64,000 nt of DNA, taken from contig JAOTUY010000002.1 in assembly GCA_029863625.1 (NCBI GenBank), positions 35,844 through 99,843 of the forward strand, read 5' to 3'. Positions 42,304 through 53,299 of this stretch are shown here, piece by piece. The translations under genes and the position numbers were made by a program. Origin of the DNA: Acidimicrobiia bacterium (GTDB lineage: Bacteria > Actinomycetota > Acidimicrobiia > Spongiisociales > UBA4744). Under the pieces are notes generated by a model. That model searched no databases and had not been told where the DNA came from. It saw only the letters and a list, made by a program, of their open reading frames with translations. The stretch's first letter is position 1, and each line of letters opens with the position of its first letter.

Positions 42304-42966
42304 ATGGAAGACCCCGCGTTCGTCTGGCAGCAACAAGGTCGAACGGCCCGCCCGATGCAGCCGCCGTCCGGCGAAGGCGGCGGTCGATCGAAGGGCGGTT
42401 CGATCTCAACCCGGTGGGTGACGCTTCACGAAGCCGAAGAGGTCACCGGAGTGCCGGCCTCCACGGTGCGCAACTGGGCCCGTAAAGAACGCATCCCGAC
42501 TCGTTTCGAGCTCACCACCGAGGGTCAAGTGCGTTTGGTCGGCGTCGACGAGGTGGTGGCGCGAGCCCGGCACCTGGGGCGGCTTCGTCCCCAACCGACT
42601 ACCGGCCCCGGCCCCGCCCCTCCGCCGACTAGTGCGGCGCCGAGCGGACCAGCCCGGGAGGCCCCCGAAGGTTCGGTGCTCGTTCCCGTCGATGCCTGGA
42701 ATCGGATGATCAACCAACTCGGCAATCTCCATGAGGCCGGTCAGCAGCTGGCCGAAGCCCGCGAACGGGCGGCCCGGGCCGAGACTGAGGCAGTGTTCCT
42801 GCGAGAGCGGCTGGCAGAGCTGCGTCGGCAGCAGGAACAGCGGAGCGATCCACAACCGCAACCGGCCCTTCCTGAGCCCGGGCCGGCGCCTCCTCCCCAA
42901 GACATCGAACCCGCCTGGCTGTATCTGTACCGCCGCTGGGAGAACCGGAGCCGGCGGCGCCGGTAG
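42304..42966 (+). CDS. MerR-like HTH transcriptional regulator with C-terminal coiled coil
   Basis: WVTLHEAEEVTGVPASTVRNWARKERIPTRFELTTEGQVRLVGVDEVVARA HTH; Pro-rich linker; AGQQLAEARERAARAETEAVFLRERLAELRRQQEQ coiled coil. Confidence 0.82.
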   Translation: MEDPAFVWQQQGRTARPMQPPSGEGGGRSKGGSISTRWVTLHEAEEVTGVPASTVRNWARKERIPTRFELTTEGQVRLVGVDEVVARARHLGRLRPQPTTGPGPAPPPTSAAPSGPAREAPEGSVLVPVDAWNRMINQLGNLHEAGQQLAEARERAARAETEAVFLRERLAELRRQQEQRSDPQPQPALPEPGPAPPPQDIEPAWLYLYRRWENRSRRRR

Positions 42967-43179
42967 CGGCAGCGATCTTTTCGAAGCAGAGCATGGCCGT
43001 CCACATAGCGATGGGGAGCTAGCTCTTCCACAGCCGGAAGGCCTCCCCTCCCCGGCAACATCCGGCAGCGAGCATCGGCCCCCGCGCACGGGATCGGCTC
43101 GTTCCCTCAGATGACACCGGCCGCGGGTCGACCAAAACCCGCGATAATGAGTCGCAACGCAATGCAACGGAGGAAGAAC

Positions 43180-44229
<1,050 letters not shown>

Positions 44230-44266
44230 ATCGGTCGGTCCTACCGCTCGTAGCTCGGAGCTCGCG

Positions 44267-44749
44267 TCAGATCAGAGCGTGGTAGCCGTGAACGGCGAGG
44301 ACGATCGTCATCACGGCCACCAGGGCAAGAGAAGTCTCGAGCATCCGGCGATAGCGACGAGCTAACCAGACGGCCAGAGCGACTCCCGAGCCAACCACGA
44401 GCTTGAACACTGCGGCCATGACCGGGTCAACGGCGAAGAACCATGCCATGATCGGGTTGACCTCAATGGCTCCCTGCGAGAGAGCTTGGACGGTCAGCAA
44501 GAGGTCGACGATGTTCAGGACCACGAACACGAGGAGAGCGGCGGCGATCGTGTCATGATCGTGCCGGTACTGCTCGAGCCATCGGTGGTAGCGCACCCGC
44601 CAGGTGCCATCGGTGGGGCGGCGGCGCTCGAACCCACGGCGACGTTCTGGCAGGCGAAATGACTTGCTAGAAGCTCGCCGGTCGGCCCCTCGGACGTATT
44701 CACCGCTCTCACGGGCCGACTCGATCCGCGCCTCCGACTCGATCCGCAC
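44267..44749 (-). CDS. DUF5658-like membrane protein
   Basis: VLNIVDLLLTVQALSQGAIEVNPIMAWFFAVDPVMAAVFKLVVGSGVALAVWLARRYR. Confidence 0.75.
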   Translation of the reverse strand: MRIESEARIESARESGEYVRGADRRASSKSFRLPERRRGFERRRPTDGTWRVRYHRWLEQYRHDHDTIAAALLVFVVLNIVDLLLTVQALSQGAIEVNPIMAWFFAVDPVMAAVFKLVVGSGVALAVWLARRYRRMLETSLALVAVMTIVLAVHGYHALI

Positions 44750-44767
44750 CCCTTGCGCCTCCCCTCA

Positions 44768-44801
44768 TCCCTGCGCTCTGGTTCCGAGCCTAGCGCAGGG
44801 A
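44768..44801 (-). terminator. hairpin terminator candidate downstream of the ABC permease gene
   Basis: 10-bp perfect inverted repeat TCCCTGCGCT / AGCGCAGGGA, 14-nt loop. Confidence 0.55.
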
Positions 44802-44851
44802 GCCGGCGAGGGCGGGCCAGATTTTCGCGCCCTGGGTCACCGAGCGATCAC

Positions 44852-46060
44852 CTAGAGCTCCGCTGACCGCCAGGCGTCGCGCAGTCTTACTCTGGCTCCG
44901 ATGCTGAGAATGGCGCCAGAATAGACACGGCCTGCCAATCTGATCAGCCCATAGGTCGCGGCAATCATGATCACCACCGCAAGCAGGTACTCCCACTGGG
45001 CGATGGCACCCTGCGCCTGACGGATCGGCACAACGAACGGGGCGGTCGGCGGCAGGAGAGTCGTGATTCTGGCGACAACGCCGTCGGGGTTCTCGAGCAC
45101 GGCGAACGCTGCAAAATAGCCGGCGACACCGACCAACGTCAGCGGAGTGGCAACACTCTGGGCTTCCTCCACACGCGAGACAAGCGCGCCAACCGCCGCA
45201 TAGGACACGCTGAAGAACGAGAACCCGAGCACGAACCACAGCAAGAGCGAGCCGATCAATCCGCCCGATACATCGGGGAGGTCGACCAGATCAACCGCGA
45301 GGGCAGCCGTAGCGGCGGTGACGACAATGAGGAGGAGTTGTGCGACGCCAAGCAACCCGATACCAAGGACCTTGCCGGCCATCAACTGGTGAGGTCGCAG
45401 TGCCGACATCAGCACCTCGACAACCCGATTGGTTTTCTCTTCGATGACGCCGTTGAGGGTCCAGGCCCCGTAGCTGAGTATCCCCACGTAGAGGAGGATC
45501 AAGCCGACGAAGCTGATCACGGTGTTGGTCTCTCGGTTGGGGTCGGGCGGCTCGAGACTCCGCAAAGTGAGAGGATTCTCCGTGAACACACTGGCAATTT
45601 CATCAACCGACACTCCGGCCGAGGCCGCTAATTCCTGAAGTCGGATTGCCTGCGCTGCCCTACTCACCAGGGACGAGAGCCCGCCACCTCCGGTGACGGG
45701 AAACACCGTAATGGCCGGGGCATTGGTGACGTACTCTGTTCCGCCGACGAGAACCGCATCGACCTCACCGGCTTCTAGCGCTGCCTCTGCGCCGGCAATA
45801 TCGTCGAACATCCGAGTATCCACACGAAGGTCGGAAGCTTCTGCCAGCACGTCGAGGGTATCGAGCAAATCGGCTGAGGTGTGTCCAACCAGTCCCAAGT
45901 CGTACGTGGTTCCGTCGCCGTCCCCGATCACCTGCGGGATCACGATCCCACCCAATACGATGAGCAGCAAAATCACGGTAGTGATCCGGTAAGTGCGGCT
46001 CTTGATACGCTCCCTCAACTCGCGCCGGGCCACCATCCACACGGGCCGAAAGCCCTTCAT
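44852..46060 (-). CDS. ABC transporter permease (NatB/ABC-2 type)
   Basis: N-terminal VARRELRERIKSRTYRITTVILLLIVLGGIVIPQVIG, TM cluster, GAWTLNGVIEEKTNRVVEVLMSALRPHQLMAGKVLGIGLLG. Confidence 0.9.
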   Translation of the reverse strand: MKGFRPVWMVARRELRERIKSRTYRITTVILLLIVLGGIVIPQVIGDGDGTTYDLGLVGHTSADLLDTLDVLAEASDLRVDTRMFDDIAGAEAALEAGEVDAVLVGGTEYVTNAPAITVFPVTGGGGLSSLVSRAAQAIRLQELAASAGVSVDEIASVFTENPLTLRSLEPPDPNRETNTVISFVGLILLYVGILSYGAWTLNGVIEEKTNRVVEVLMSALRPHQLMAGKVLGIGLLGVAQLLLIVVTAATAALAVDLVDLPDVSGGLIGSLLLWFVLGFSFFSVSYAAVGALVSRVEEAQSVATPLTLVGVAGYFAAFAVLENPDGVVARITTLLPPTAPFVVPIRQAQGAIAQWEYLLAVVIMIAATYGLIRLAGRVYSGAILSIGARVRLRDAWRSAEL

Positions 46061-46947
46061 TGCGTTACCGCCCGCAGGAACATCTCCGAAAGGCTCGGTG
46101 CTTCAAAACTGAAATGGCGGATGGGTCCGGCCGACCGGGCAGCCGAAAGGACCGCTTCCAGATCGATCTCCTTTCGCACAAGCAAGCGAACCAGGGAGCC
46201 TTCGACTTCTTCGCTTTCAATGCCTGCGACCTCCGGAAGCCAGGCTCCGTCTCCGCCCACCACATCGATTTCCAGACGACGGTGAGGAGAACTCTCTTTC
46301 AACTGAGCCACGTTCCCGCCCATGACGTTGCGCCCCTGGTTGATGATCACCACGTCCTCGCAGAGATCTTCGACGAGGTCGAGTTGGTGGCTAGAGAAGA
46401 CGACCGCTTTCCCCTGGGCGGCTTCCCCCTCCAGCGAATCGGCCAGGGTTTCCACAGCCACGGGGTCGAGGCCCGAAAACGGCTCATCGAGTATGAGCAA
46501 TTCCGGGTCGTGAACGAGAGCGGCCGCTAACTGCACACGCTGCTGGTTGCCGTGCGACAACTGCTCGAGCCGATCGTCAGTCCGGTCCGACAATCCCAGC
46601 GTGGCCAGCCAACGGGCTGCCGAGGCTGCTGCGTCGGTGCGCGACATTCCGTGCAATTCGGCAAAGTAGATCAACTGCTCGCCGACTTTCATCCGCGGGT
46701 ATAACCCTCGTTGTTCGGGCATATACCCAAAACGAAGGCGTTGCTCGGGTCCGATCGGCACGCCGTTCCAGGTCACCTCGCCGGCATCCAGCCGCACGAG
46801 CCCGAACACAGACCGCATCGCGGTCGTCTTGCCGGCTCCGTTCGGTCCGAGAAAACCGAGCATGCGACCCGGCGCCACCGACAGCGAGGCGCCGTCCAAT
46901 GCACGCACCTGGCCGTACCGTTTGGAAAGGTTCCTCAGTTCCAGCAC
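46057..46947 (-). CDS. ABC transporter ATP-binding protein
   Basis: VLELRNLSKRYGQVRALDGASLSV, GFLGPNGAGKTTAMRSVFGL, LSHGNQQRVQLAAALVHDPELLILDEPFSGLDP. Confidence 0.95.
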   Translation of the reverse strand: MLELRNLSKRYGQVRALDGASLSVAPGRMLGFLGPNGAGKTTAMRSVFGLVRLDAGEVTWNGVPIGPEQRLRFGYMPEQRGLYPRMKVGEQLIYFAELHGMSRTDAAASAARWLATLGLSDRTDDRLEQLSHGNQQRVQLAAALVHDPELLILDEPFSGLDPVAVETLADSLEGEAAQGKAVVFSSHQLDLVEDLCEDVVIINQGRNVMGGNVAQLKESSPHRRLEIDVVGGDGAWLPEVAGIESEEVEGSLVRLLVRKEIDLEAVLSAARSAGPIRHFSFEAPSLSEMFLRAVTQ

Positions 46948-47054
46948 TCTCGGGCTCCCCTTGTCCGGTCGGAGGCTAACTGATCCGAATGGCCGTCCAG
47001 TCGTGGCTAGAACTCGGAACTGGCTACCAAGGGCAGATGGTACGCTCACGGCCC

Positions 47055-48704
47055 ATGAGCGAACCCCGCCATATTCTGGTCGCAGTCGCCTGGCCGTATG
47101 CCACCGGATCGCTGCACCTCGGGCACATCGCCGGCGCCTACCTCCCCCCGGACATCTTCGCCCGCTATCACCGGATGGCGGGAAACAAGGTCCTGATGGT
47201 GTCCGGCAGCGACGTGCACGGCACCCCTATCACGGTGAAGGCCGATGAAGAAGGCGTCAGTCCGCAAGAGATTGTCGACCGGTATCACCCGCGGTTCCTC
47301 GACTACTGGGACCAACTCGGCATCAAATTCGATCTCTTCACCACGACGGGTACGGATAACCACAAACGAGTTGCTCAGGAGTTCTTCCTGAAACTCCTCG
47401 AGAATGGCTACCTCTACCGGAAGACCACCAGCCAGTTCTACGACGAGGAGGCGCAACGGTTTCTCCCCGATCGGTACGTTGAGGGCATCTGCCCGCACTG
47501 CGGGTACATCGAGGCCCGGGGAGACCAGTGCGACAACTGTGGGCGCACCCTGGATCCGCACGAACTGGTCGACCCGCGATCAACACTGTCGGGCACGGCC
47601 CCGGTCGAGCGCGACACGGAGCACTACTACTGGAAGCTGAGTGCCTTCCAGGAACCCCTCCTCGACTGGCTCCGCTCGCGCCGGGGATGGCGTCCCCATG
47701 TCGCGAACTTCGCAATCGGCATGGCCAAGGGCGGGTTGCACGATCGCGCCTTCACTCGTGACCTGGACTGGGGTATCCCGATACCCATCGATGATTTAGG
47801 CCCCGGAAAGTCGATCTACGTCTGGTGGGAGGCCGTCATGGGCTACTTCTCAGCTCCCCAGGAGTGGGCCCAGCTTCAGGGGATTCCGGAGGCGTGGAAG
47901 GAGTGGTGGACAAACCCGGAAGCTGAGTCTTACTACTTCATCGGCAAGGACAACATCCCGTTCCATGCCGTCTACTGGCCTGCCCTGTTGATGGGTCACG
48001 GTGGACTCAACCTCCCGACCAACGTCCCCGGCAACCAGTACGTCACGTTCGGTGGCTCAAAGGCGTCGAAATCCAGAGGCGTTGGCCGCTCCCTCGACTG
48101 GTATCTCGAACGTTTCGAACCTGACGCCCTTCGGTATGCGGTTGCCTCAGTCCTGCCCGAGCACAACGATACGGATCTGTCGGATGCCGAAATAGTGCGG
48201 CGGATCAACGAAGAACTCGTCGCCACGTGGGGCAACCTGGTCAACCGGGTGTTGTCGATGACGGCCAGGTCAGAGGGTGGGACGATTCCCGAACTGGGGA
48301 CCCTCGACTCCGACGACCACGCGCTGCTTGCCGGAGTCGATGCTGCCCTCGCCCAGGCCGGCACCCAGATCGAGGCGGTTGAACTGCGGGCAGCATTACG
48401 CACCGTGATGGACGGAGGACAAGAGGTCAATGCGTACCTCAACCAAAAGGCGCCGTGGAAGACCGCGGCGACCGATCCCGAGCGAACGGCCACCACCCTG
48501 TACGTTGCCCTCAGCGCTATCAACGGGCTGAAGACCGGGTTCTCTCCTTTCCTCCCATTCACAAGCGCTCAGGTCCACACCATGCTCGGACAGAAGGGAA
48601 CGCTCGAGGAAGGCGGGTGGAGGCGGGCCGAGCTTCAAGCGGGGACGCCGCTCCCGAGGCCCAAGCCACTGTTCGCAAAGCTGGAACTGGCGGAACTCGA
48701 GTAG
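47055..48704 (+). CDS. metG: methionyl-tRNA synthetase
   Basis: ILVAVAWPYATGSLHLGHIAGAYLPPDIFARYHRM; zinc knuckle CPHCGYIEARGDQCDNCG; KASKSRGVG (KMSKS variant). Confidence 0.95.
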   Translation: MSEPRHILVAVAWPYATGSLHLGHIAGAYLPPDIFARYHRMAGNKVLMVSGSDVHGTPITVKADEEGVSPQEIVDRYHPRFLDYWDQLGIKFDLFTTTGTDNHKRVAQEFFLKLLENGYLYRKTTSQFYDEEAQRFLPDRYVEGICPHCGYIEARGDQCDNCGRTLDPHELVDPRSTLSGTAPVERDTEHYYWKLSAFQEPLLDWLRSRRGWRPHVANFAIGMAKGGLHDRAFTRDLDWGIPIPIDDLGPGKSIYVWWEAVMGYFSAPQEWAQLQGIPEAWKEWWTNPEAESYYFIGKDNIPFHAVYWPALLMGHGGLNLPTNVPGNQYVTFGGSKASKSRGVGRSLDWYLERFEPDALRYAVASVLPEHNDTDLSDAEIVRRINEELVATWGNLVNRVLSMTARSEGGTIPELGTLDSDDHALLAGVDAALAQAGTQIEAVELRAALRTVMDGGQEVNAYLNQKAPWKTAATDPERTATTLYVALSAINGLKTGFSPFLPFTSAQVHTMLGQKGTLEEGGWRRAELQAGTPLPRPKPLFAKLELAELE

Positions 48705-48744
48705 GTTCGTAACTGTTGCATACTGTAATGCGTCAAAGGAAAGC

Positions 48745-48978
48745 GTGACCATCACTCCGTTTCGGAAACTCTTCATCGGGATCCTCGGATTCACCTTGCT
48801 GCTGGTCGGCCTGATTGGGCTCCTCCTGCCGTTCCTACCCGGCTGGTTACTGATCATTGCCGGTCTGGCAGTGCTCAGCACCGAATACGTGTGGGCGAAA
48901 CGCCTGTCCGACGGTGCCCGGAAGCGTGCCACGACTATCACCCGACGGCGCCGGCGGAGCGACGACCTCGCCGCATAG
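48745..48978 (+). CDS. small PGPGW-like transmembrane protein
   Basis: FRKLFIGILGFTLLLVGLIGLLLPFLPGWLLIIAGLAVLSTEYVWAKRL. Confidence 0.75.
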   Translation: MTITPFRKLFIGILGFTLLLVGLIGLLLPFLPGWLLIIAGLAVLSTEYVWAKRLSDGARKRATTITRRRRRSDDLAA

Positions 48979-49018
48979 GTAGAAACGTGGCCGATCCGGC
49001 TCGTCTATGATCGGACGC

Positions 49019-49348
49019 ATGGAAGAGTCGCGGGTCGGCGACACGCTCAGGCGAGCGCTGTTTCAACGCTCGTTCAAACAGCGCCAGTGCTCGCATCTGG
49101 GGTCCATCGAGCAAACCTCACCGGAGCGGTTCGAATGCGCTGCCTGCCTCGAAGAGGGCACCGTACCTGTACACATGCGCATGTGCCTCGTGTGCGGTGA
49201 GGTGGCGTGTTGCGACAGCTCCCCGGGCCTGCACGCCAGGAGACATTACGAGGAGACCGGACATCCGCTCATCCGTTCCATCGAGGAAGGTGAGCAGTGG
49301 GTCTGGTGCTACCCGGACCGCGCTTATCTCAGCAGGGCACCCGAATAG
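49019..49348 (+). CDS. UBP-type zinc finger domain protein
   Basis: CSHLGSIEQTSPERFECAACLEEGTVPVHMRMCLVCGEVACCDSSPGLHARRHYEETGHPLIRSIEEGEQWVWCYPD; start trimmed because ATG 49007 lies within the TATGAT -10. Confidence 0.88.
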   Translation: MEESRVGDTLRRALFQRSFKQRQCSHLGSIEQTSPERFECAACLEEGTVPVHMRMCLVCGEVACCDSSPGLHARRHYEETGHPLIRSIEEGEQWVWCYPDRAYLSRAPE

Positions 49349-49492
49349 ACGACCCGCCCCGAACCAAACGATTCGGATCGACCCGACGGTTTCAGCGGGA
49401 GCGTGACGATCGACCCGATGCGACACGGCGCGTCTAACCGCGGATCCAGCTTGCGGCATCACGGAACAGCTTCCCGGGCTAGTTTCAGCCGG

Positions 49493-50410
49493 GTGACCTC
49501 CCTGATCTCCACTAGGAACCTCACGCACAGTTATGGGGACATCAAAGCGCTCGATGGCGTTACGCTCGAAGTACCCCGAGGAAAAATCGGTCTGGTCGGC
49601 GCCAACGGAGCCGGCAAGACCACCCTTATCCGCAACCTGCTTGGCATGCTGCGACCGGCGGCCGGTCACATGGAGGTCCTGGGCATGCCGGTTTCCAGGG
49701 AGTCGCTCGACATCCGATCCTTGGTCGGCTACATGCCGGAGGGCAACTGTCTACCGCTCGATCAGACGGCCGCAGATTTTGTCGGCTACGCCGCTGAGTT
49801 GGCCGGATTGCCGACCGATGCGGCCAGGCGCCGCTCATCGGAGATTCTCTTCCTGGTGGGCCTCCACGAGGAACGATTCCGCTATCTAGGGGACTTCTCA
49901 ACCGGAATGTTCCAACGAGTCAAACTTGCCCAGGCGATCGTCCACGACCCCGAGGTCGCCTTCCTCGATGAACCGGCTTCTGGACTGGACCCCGAGGGTC
50001 GCGAGCACATGCTCGATCTGATCCGACGGTTGGGCGACTTCGGCATCAGCGTCGTGTTCAGTTCCCACATCCTCTCCGACATCGAAGAGACCTGCGACTG
50101 GGTGGTCATGCTGGACGGCGGTCGGGTCATTCGTTCAGGACCGATCGGGGATCTGGGTATCGCCGAGAGCCTGACCGTCGAGGTGTTGGGCGATCCGGAG
50201 CCCGCCGCCCGCTGGATGACCGAACGGGGCGCGACCGTGACGTTCGCCGGTGCCACGCTGGACGTGCGGACGGCAGGCGAAGACGTCTTCACGCTGGTTC
50301 GCGACGCGTTGGTTGCCACCAACCTCGGCGTTCGGCGGCTCAGCCAGCGTGCCGTCACTCTGGAAGAGGCGTTCATCCGAGAAGCGCAAGAAGAGGAAGG
50401 TCATGACTGA
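49493..50410 (+). CDS. ABC transporter ATP-binding protein
   Basis: LISTRNLTHSYGDIKALDGVTLEV, GLVGANGAGKTTLIRNLLGML, FSTGMFQRVKLAQAIVHDPEVAFLDEPASGLDP; GTG start after a TAGTTT -10. Confidence 0.93.
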   Translation: MTSLISTRNLTHSYGDIKALDGVTLEVPRGKIGLVGANGAGKTTLIRNLLGMLRPAAGHMEVLGMPVSRESLDIRSLVGYMPEGNCLPLDQTAADFVGYAAELAGLPTDAARRRSSEILFLVGLHEERFRYLGDFSTGMFQRVKLAQAIVHDPEVAFLDEPASGLDPEGREHMLDLIRRLGDFGISVVFSSHILSDIEETCDWVVMLDGGRVIRSGPIGDLGIAESLTVEVLGDPEPAARWMTERGATVTFAGATLDVRTAGEDVFTLVRDALVATNLGVRRLSQRAVTLEEAFIREAQEEEGHD

Positions 50411-51308
50411 TCGACCCGCCGAAGCGGTCATCGTCGATCGTGGCTATCGCCATTTCGAGGGCATCCGCAAGGGACGGCGGGGCGCAATAGGAGCGGTGGT
50501 GCGGGACGGACTCCGGCGAGTCCTCGGACTGCGCCGCAAGGGTCGCCGTAAGATTCTGCCCTGGTCGCTCATCACGATGGCCCTCATCTCGGTAGCTGTG
50601 CTCTCCGCCCTCCACTACGCAGCCAATCGGGTCGGGGTCACCGATCTGGTCGCCGACGAACTGCCCCACCACCGGGAATACTTCGAATTCATATCCCGGG
50701 TGGCTCTCTTGTTTATCGCGCTCGCAACACCCGAGTTGCTGGTCCCGGACCGAGAACAAGGGGTGCTGGCCGTCTACCTCTCCCGACCGCTCCGCACCAT
50801 CGACTACCTCGCCGCCAAGGCCACGGCGCTTGGCATCCTGATCCTTGGCTTCTTCCTCATCCCTCAGACGATCTTCCATCTGCTACTCGGCCTGTTCTCC
50901 CCAGACGGGTTCACCACCTACATGCTCGACCACATCGACGTACTGTGGCAGGTGCCCGCGACCTCTCTGATCTACTTCGTCGGGTATGCCTCGATTGCCC
51001 TGATCATCGCCACCCTGATCCCGCGCGTGGGGTTCGCGGCCGGCATCTTCCTCGGTGTGATGATCATGTTCAACGCACTCTCCGGGTTTTTCGTTGAGTT
51101 CGCAGACTTCGCCGGGTCGGAGTACGGAGCCCTGCTGGCGTTCGAATCGCATCCACACCTGATCCGGGACTGGATCTTTGGGGCATCGACGAGCGGCTAT
51201 CCGATGACCCGGGCCGGATTCGAGCCGTGGGTCGCGTTGGTGACGATCGTGGCCATCGCGGCGGTGGCAGTGGGCATGGCCTGGAATCGGTACCGGAGGC
51301 TGTCGTGA
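50403..51308 (+). CDS. ABC-2 type transporter permease
   Basis: ATG at 50403 overlaps the upstream ATPase stop; multiple TM helices; ATPELLVPDREQGVLAVYLSRPLRTIDYLAAKATALGILILGFF. Confidence 0.87.
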   Translation: MTDRPAEAVIVDRGYRHFEGIRKGRRGAIGAVVRDGLRRVLGLRRKGRRKILPWSLITMALISVAVLSALHYAANRVGVTDLVADELPHHREYFEFISRVALLFIALATPELLVPDREQGVLAVYLSRPLRTIDYLAAKATALGILILGFFLIPQTIFHLLLGLFSPDGFTTYMLDHIDVLWQVPATSLIYFVGYASIALIIATLIPRVGFAAGIFLGVMIMFNALSGFFVEFADFAGSEYGALLAFESHPHLIRDWIFGASTSGYPMTRAGFEPWVALVTIVAIAAVAVGMAWNRYRRLS

Positions 51309-52240
51309 CAACGACCGTAACCACCTCGCCGACCGTGGTCCTACAAGGCGTTTCCCGATGGTTCGGGCAGAAGGTGGCGGTCTCGGAAATATCCGCCGAA
51401 TTCGGCGCGGGCGTAACCGGCCTTCTTGGACCGAACGGGGCGGGAAAGACCACTCTGCTGCGGGTCTTGACCGGGCTCATCCGTCCCTCAGAGGGAGCCG
51501 TTTCCGTGTTCGGTTCCAGTCCCCGATCCGACCCATCCGTTTACAGCCGGATGGCGCTGGTTCCAGAAGATGAGAACGTCTACGGATTCCTCTCCGCCGC
51601 CGAGTTCGTCATCCACAACGCCCGGCTGCAAAAACTCGCCGATCCGGCCGGGGCGGCGCAGCGCGTTCTGGAGATGGTCGATCTCACGGACGTGGCGGAC
51701 CGCAAGCTGGCGGGATTCAGCAAGGGTATGCGGCAACGGGCCAAGGTGGCTGCGGCTCTCGTCCACGACCCGGAGATAGTCATCCTCGACGAGCCCCTCA
51801 ACGGCACCGATCCGGTCCAGCGAGCCCATCTGACGAGGATCTTCGTCGACATGGGGCGGCAGGGCCGAACAGTGATCGTCTCATCGCACGTGCTTCATGA
51901 GGTAGAACGCATGGCCGATCGGGTCATCGCCATGGTTGACGGGCGTCTCGCCGCCTCCGGCACTGTTCCAGCTCTCCGTTCTGCCATGTCAGACATTCCG
52001 CTGCAGATTCGAATCGACTGCAATCATCCCCGCCGCCTCGCCGCGGCGCTCGTCGAGCGCGAATGGGTCGGCGGAATCAACGTCGAAGAAACGTCGCTGC
52101 ATATTCGATCTCTGGACGCCGACCAATTAGGACGCGCACTCCCCGCTTTGGCCCAGAAACTCGATATCAGGGTAACCCGGGTCGATCCAGAGGACGAATC
52201 ACTGGAAAGCGTCTTCCGCTACCTGGTGGAGGGCAGATGA
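51305..52240 (+). CDS. ABC transporter ATP-binding protein
   Basis: GLLGPNGAGKTTLLRVLTGLI, FSKGMRQRAKVAAALVHDPEIVILDEPLNGTDP; GTG start overlapping the permease stop (GTGA). Confidence 0.94.
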   Translation: MTTTVTTSPTVVLQGVSRWFGQKVAVSEISAEFGAGVTGLLGPNGAGKTTLLRVLTGLIRPSEGAVSVFGSSPRSDPSVYSRMALVPEDENVYGFLSAAEFVIHNARLQKLADPAGAAQRVLEMVDLTDVADRKLAGFSKGMRQRAKVAAALVHDPEIVILDEPLNGTDPVQRAHLTRIFVDMGRQGRTVIVSSHVLHEVERMADRVIAMVDGRLAASGTVPALRSAMSDIPLQIRIDCNHPRRLAAALVEREWVGGINVEETSLHIRSLDADQLGRALPALAQKLDIRVTRVDPEDESLESVFRYLVEGR

Positions 52241-52980
52241 ACGCCCAACTCGCCATCATGGCGGTCACCCTTCGGCGTTTGATCACCCGCAAGCGCATCA
52301 TCGGATTGATCCTGTTCGCCTCCATACCCGCCCTGGTGGTTCTCTTCGCCTCAACGGGTGATCGCGGCCCGGAACGACTGGCCAATCTGTATCACGACAC
52401 AACGTACGGAATACTGATAGCAGTTGCCCTTCCCGTAATAGCCATCGTCAACGCCACCGGAGCACTCGGCGACGAGCGACGCTCCCACACGATGCCTTTC
52501 CTGGCGCTCAAACCCATTCCCAGATGGTCCATTGCCCTATCCACCACCATCGCCTCGGTAGGTGCAACCCTGGCCGTTGCATTCGTGGCAGTTGTCCTGG
52601 GTTGGCTGGTCGCCGGCTTCGCCACGGATAGCTGGGAGATCGGGAAGGGGCCGGCGGTTGGCGCGCTGGTAGCCGCCATTGGGTACGGGACCATATTCGT
52701 ACCCATCGGACTGCTCACCCGTCGAGCAACGGTCATCGGCTTGATCTACCTCTTCCTGTGGGAATCAAGCTTTGCCAATGCCGTCGCCACCCTCGCCCCG
52801 ACCTCGTTGAACCACATCGCGCTCAGCGCCTATGTCGATCTCGCTCCGGACATCAGCGCAGCCGACGCTCTCGGGAGCCTCGAGCCGGGGGCGGGGACGG
52901 CTCTCACCAAGGTGGCCGTGGTTGCCCTGGTGTCGTTGGCCATCACCACGTGGGCGCTCAACAAACGGGACTTGGCGTAG
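52237..52980 (+). CDS. ABC-2 type transporter permease
   Basis: ATGA overlap with the upstream ATPase; TM helices; GALGDERRSHTMPFLALKPIPRWSIALSTTIASVGATLAVAFVAVVLGWL. Confidence 0.88.
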   Translation: MNAQLAIMAVTLRRLITRKRIIGLILFASIPALVVLFASTGDRGPERLANLYHDTTYGILIAVALPVIAIVNATGALGDERRSHTMPFLALKPIPRWSIALSTTIASVGATLAVAFVAVVLGWLVAGFATDSWEIGKGPAVGALVAAIGYGTIFVPIGLLTRRATVIGLIYLFLWESSFANAVATLAPTSLNHIALSAYVDLAPDISAADALGSLEPGAGTALTKVAVVALVSLAITTWALNKRDLA

Positions 52981-53189
52981 GGCTCGCTTCCTCGCCGTTC
53001 CCAGTTCTTGTTTCGTCGGTCGCGGATCGGGTCGCGGATGCTCGCCGATGCGAGCCTGGTCAGACCTTCTGGTTGCTTCGGCAGGGAAAAACGGTCGGAG
53101 AAGCGCCGATCTTCAAAGTTGCGAACCGCAGATGATTATTCAGCCGGATAGCCCCCGGGCCGGTGCTAACTTGCTCCCAACAAGGGAAA

Positions 53190-53296
53190 GGAGGCGAAAC
53201 GTATGACTGTTCAGGCGTCGACACGCACCATTCGCCTCCGGGGGCTCACCCGTTTCTGATCAGCTGGAGCACCCCGGCGCCTCAAGGGAGTGCTCC
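53190..53296 (+). promoter_or_regulatory. structured mRNA leader upstream of rsgA: SD-sequestering hairpin, 18-aa leader ORF, second hairpin
   Basis: GGAGGCGAA (53190-53198)/TTCGCCTCC (53231-53239) and GGAGCAC (53266-53272)/GTGCTCC (53290-53296). Confidence 0.5.
53203..53259 (+). CDS. putative leader peptide MTVQASTRTIRLRGLTRF
   Basis: AAAGGAGG SD then ATG, 18 codons, TGA; nested in the leader hairpin upstream of rsgA. Confidence 0.4.
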   Translation: MTVQASTRTIRLRGLTRF

Positions 53297-53299
53297 CCA

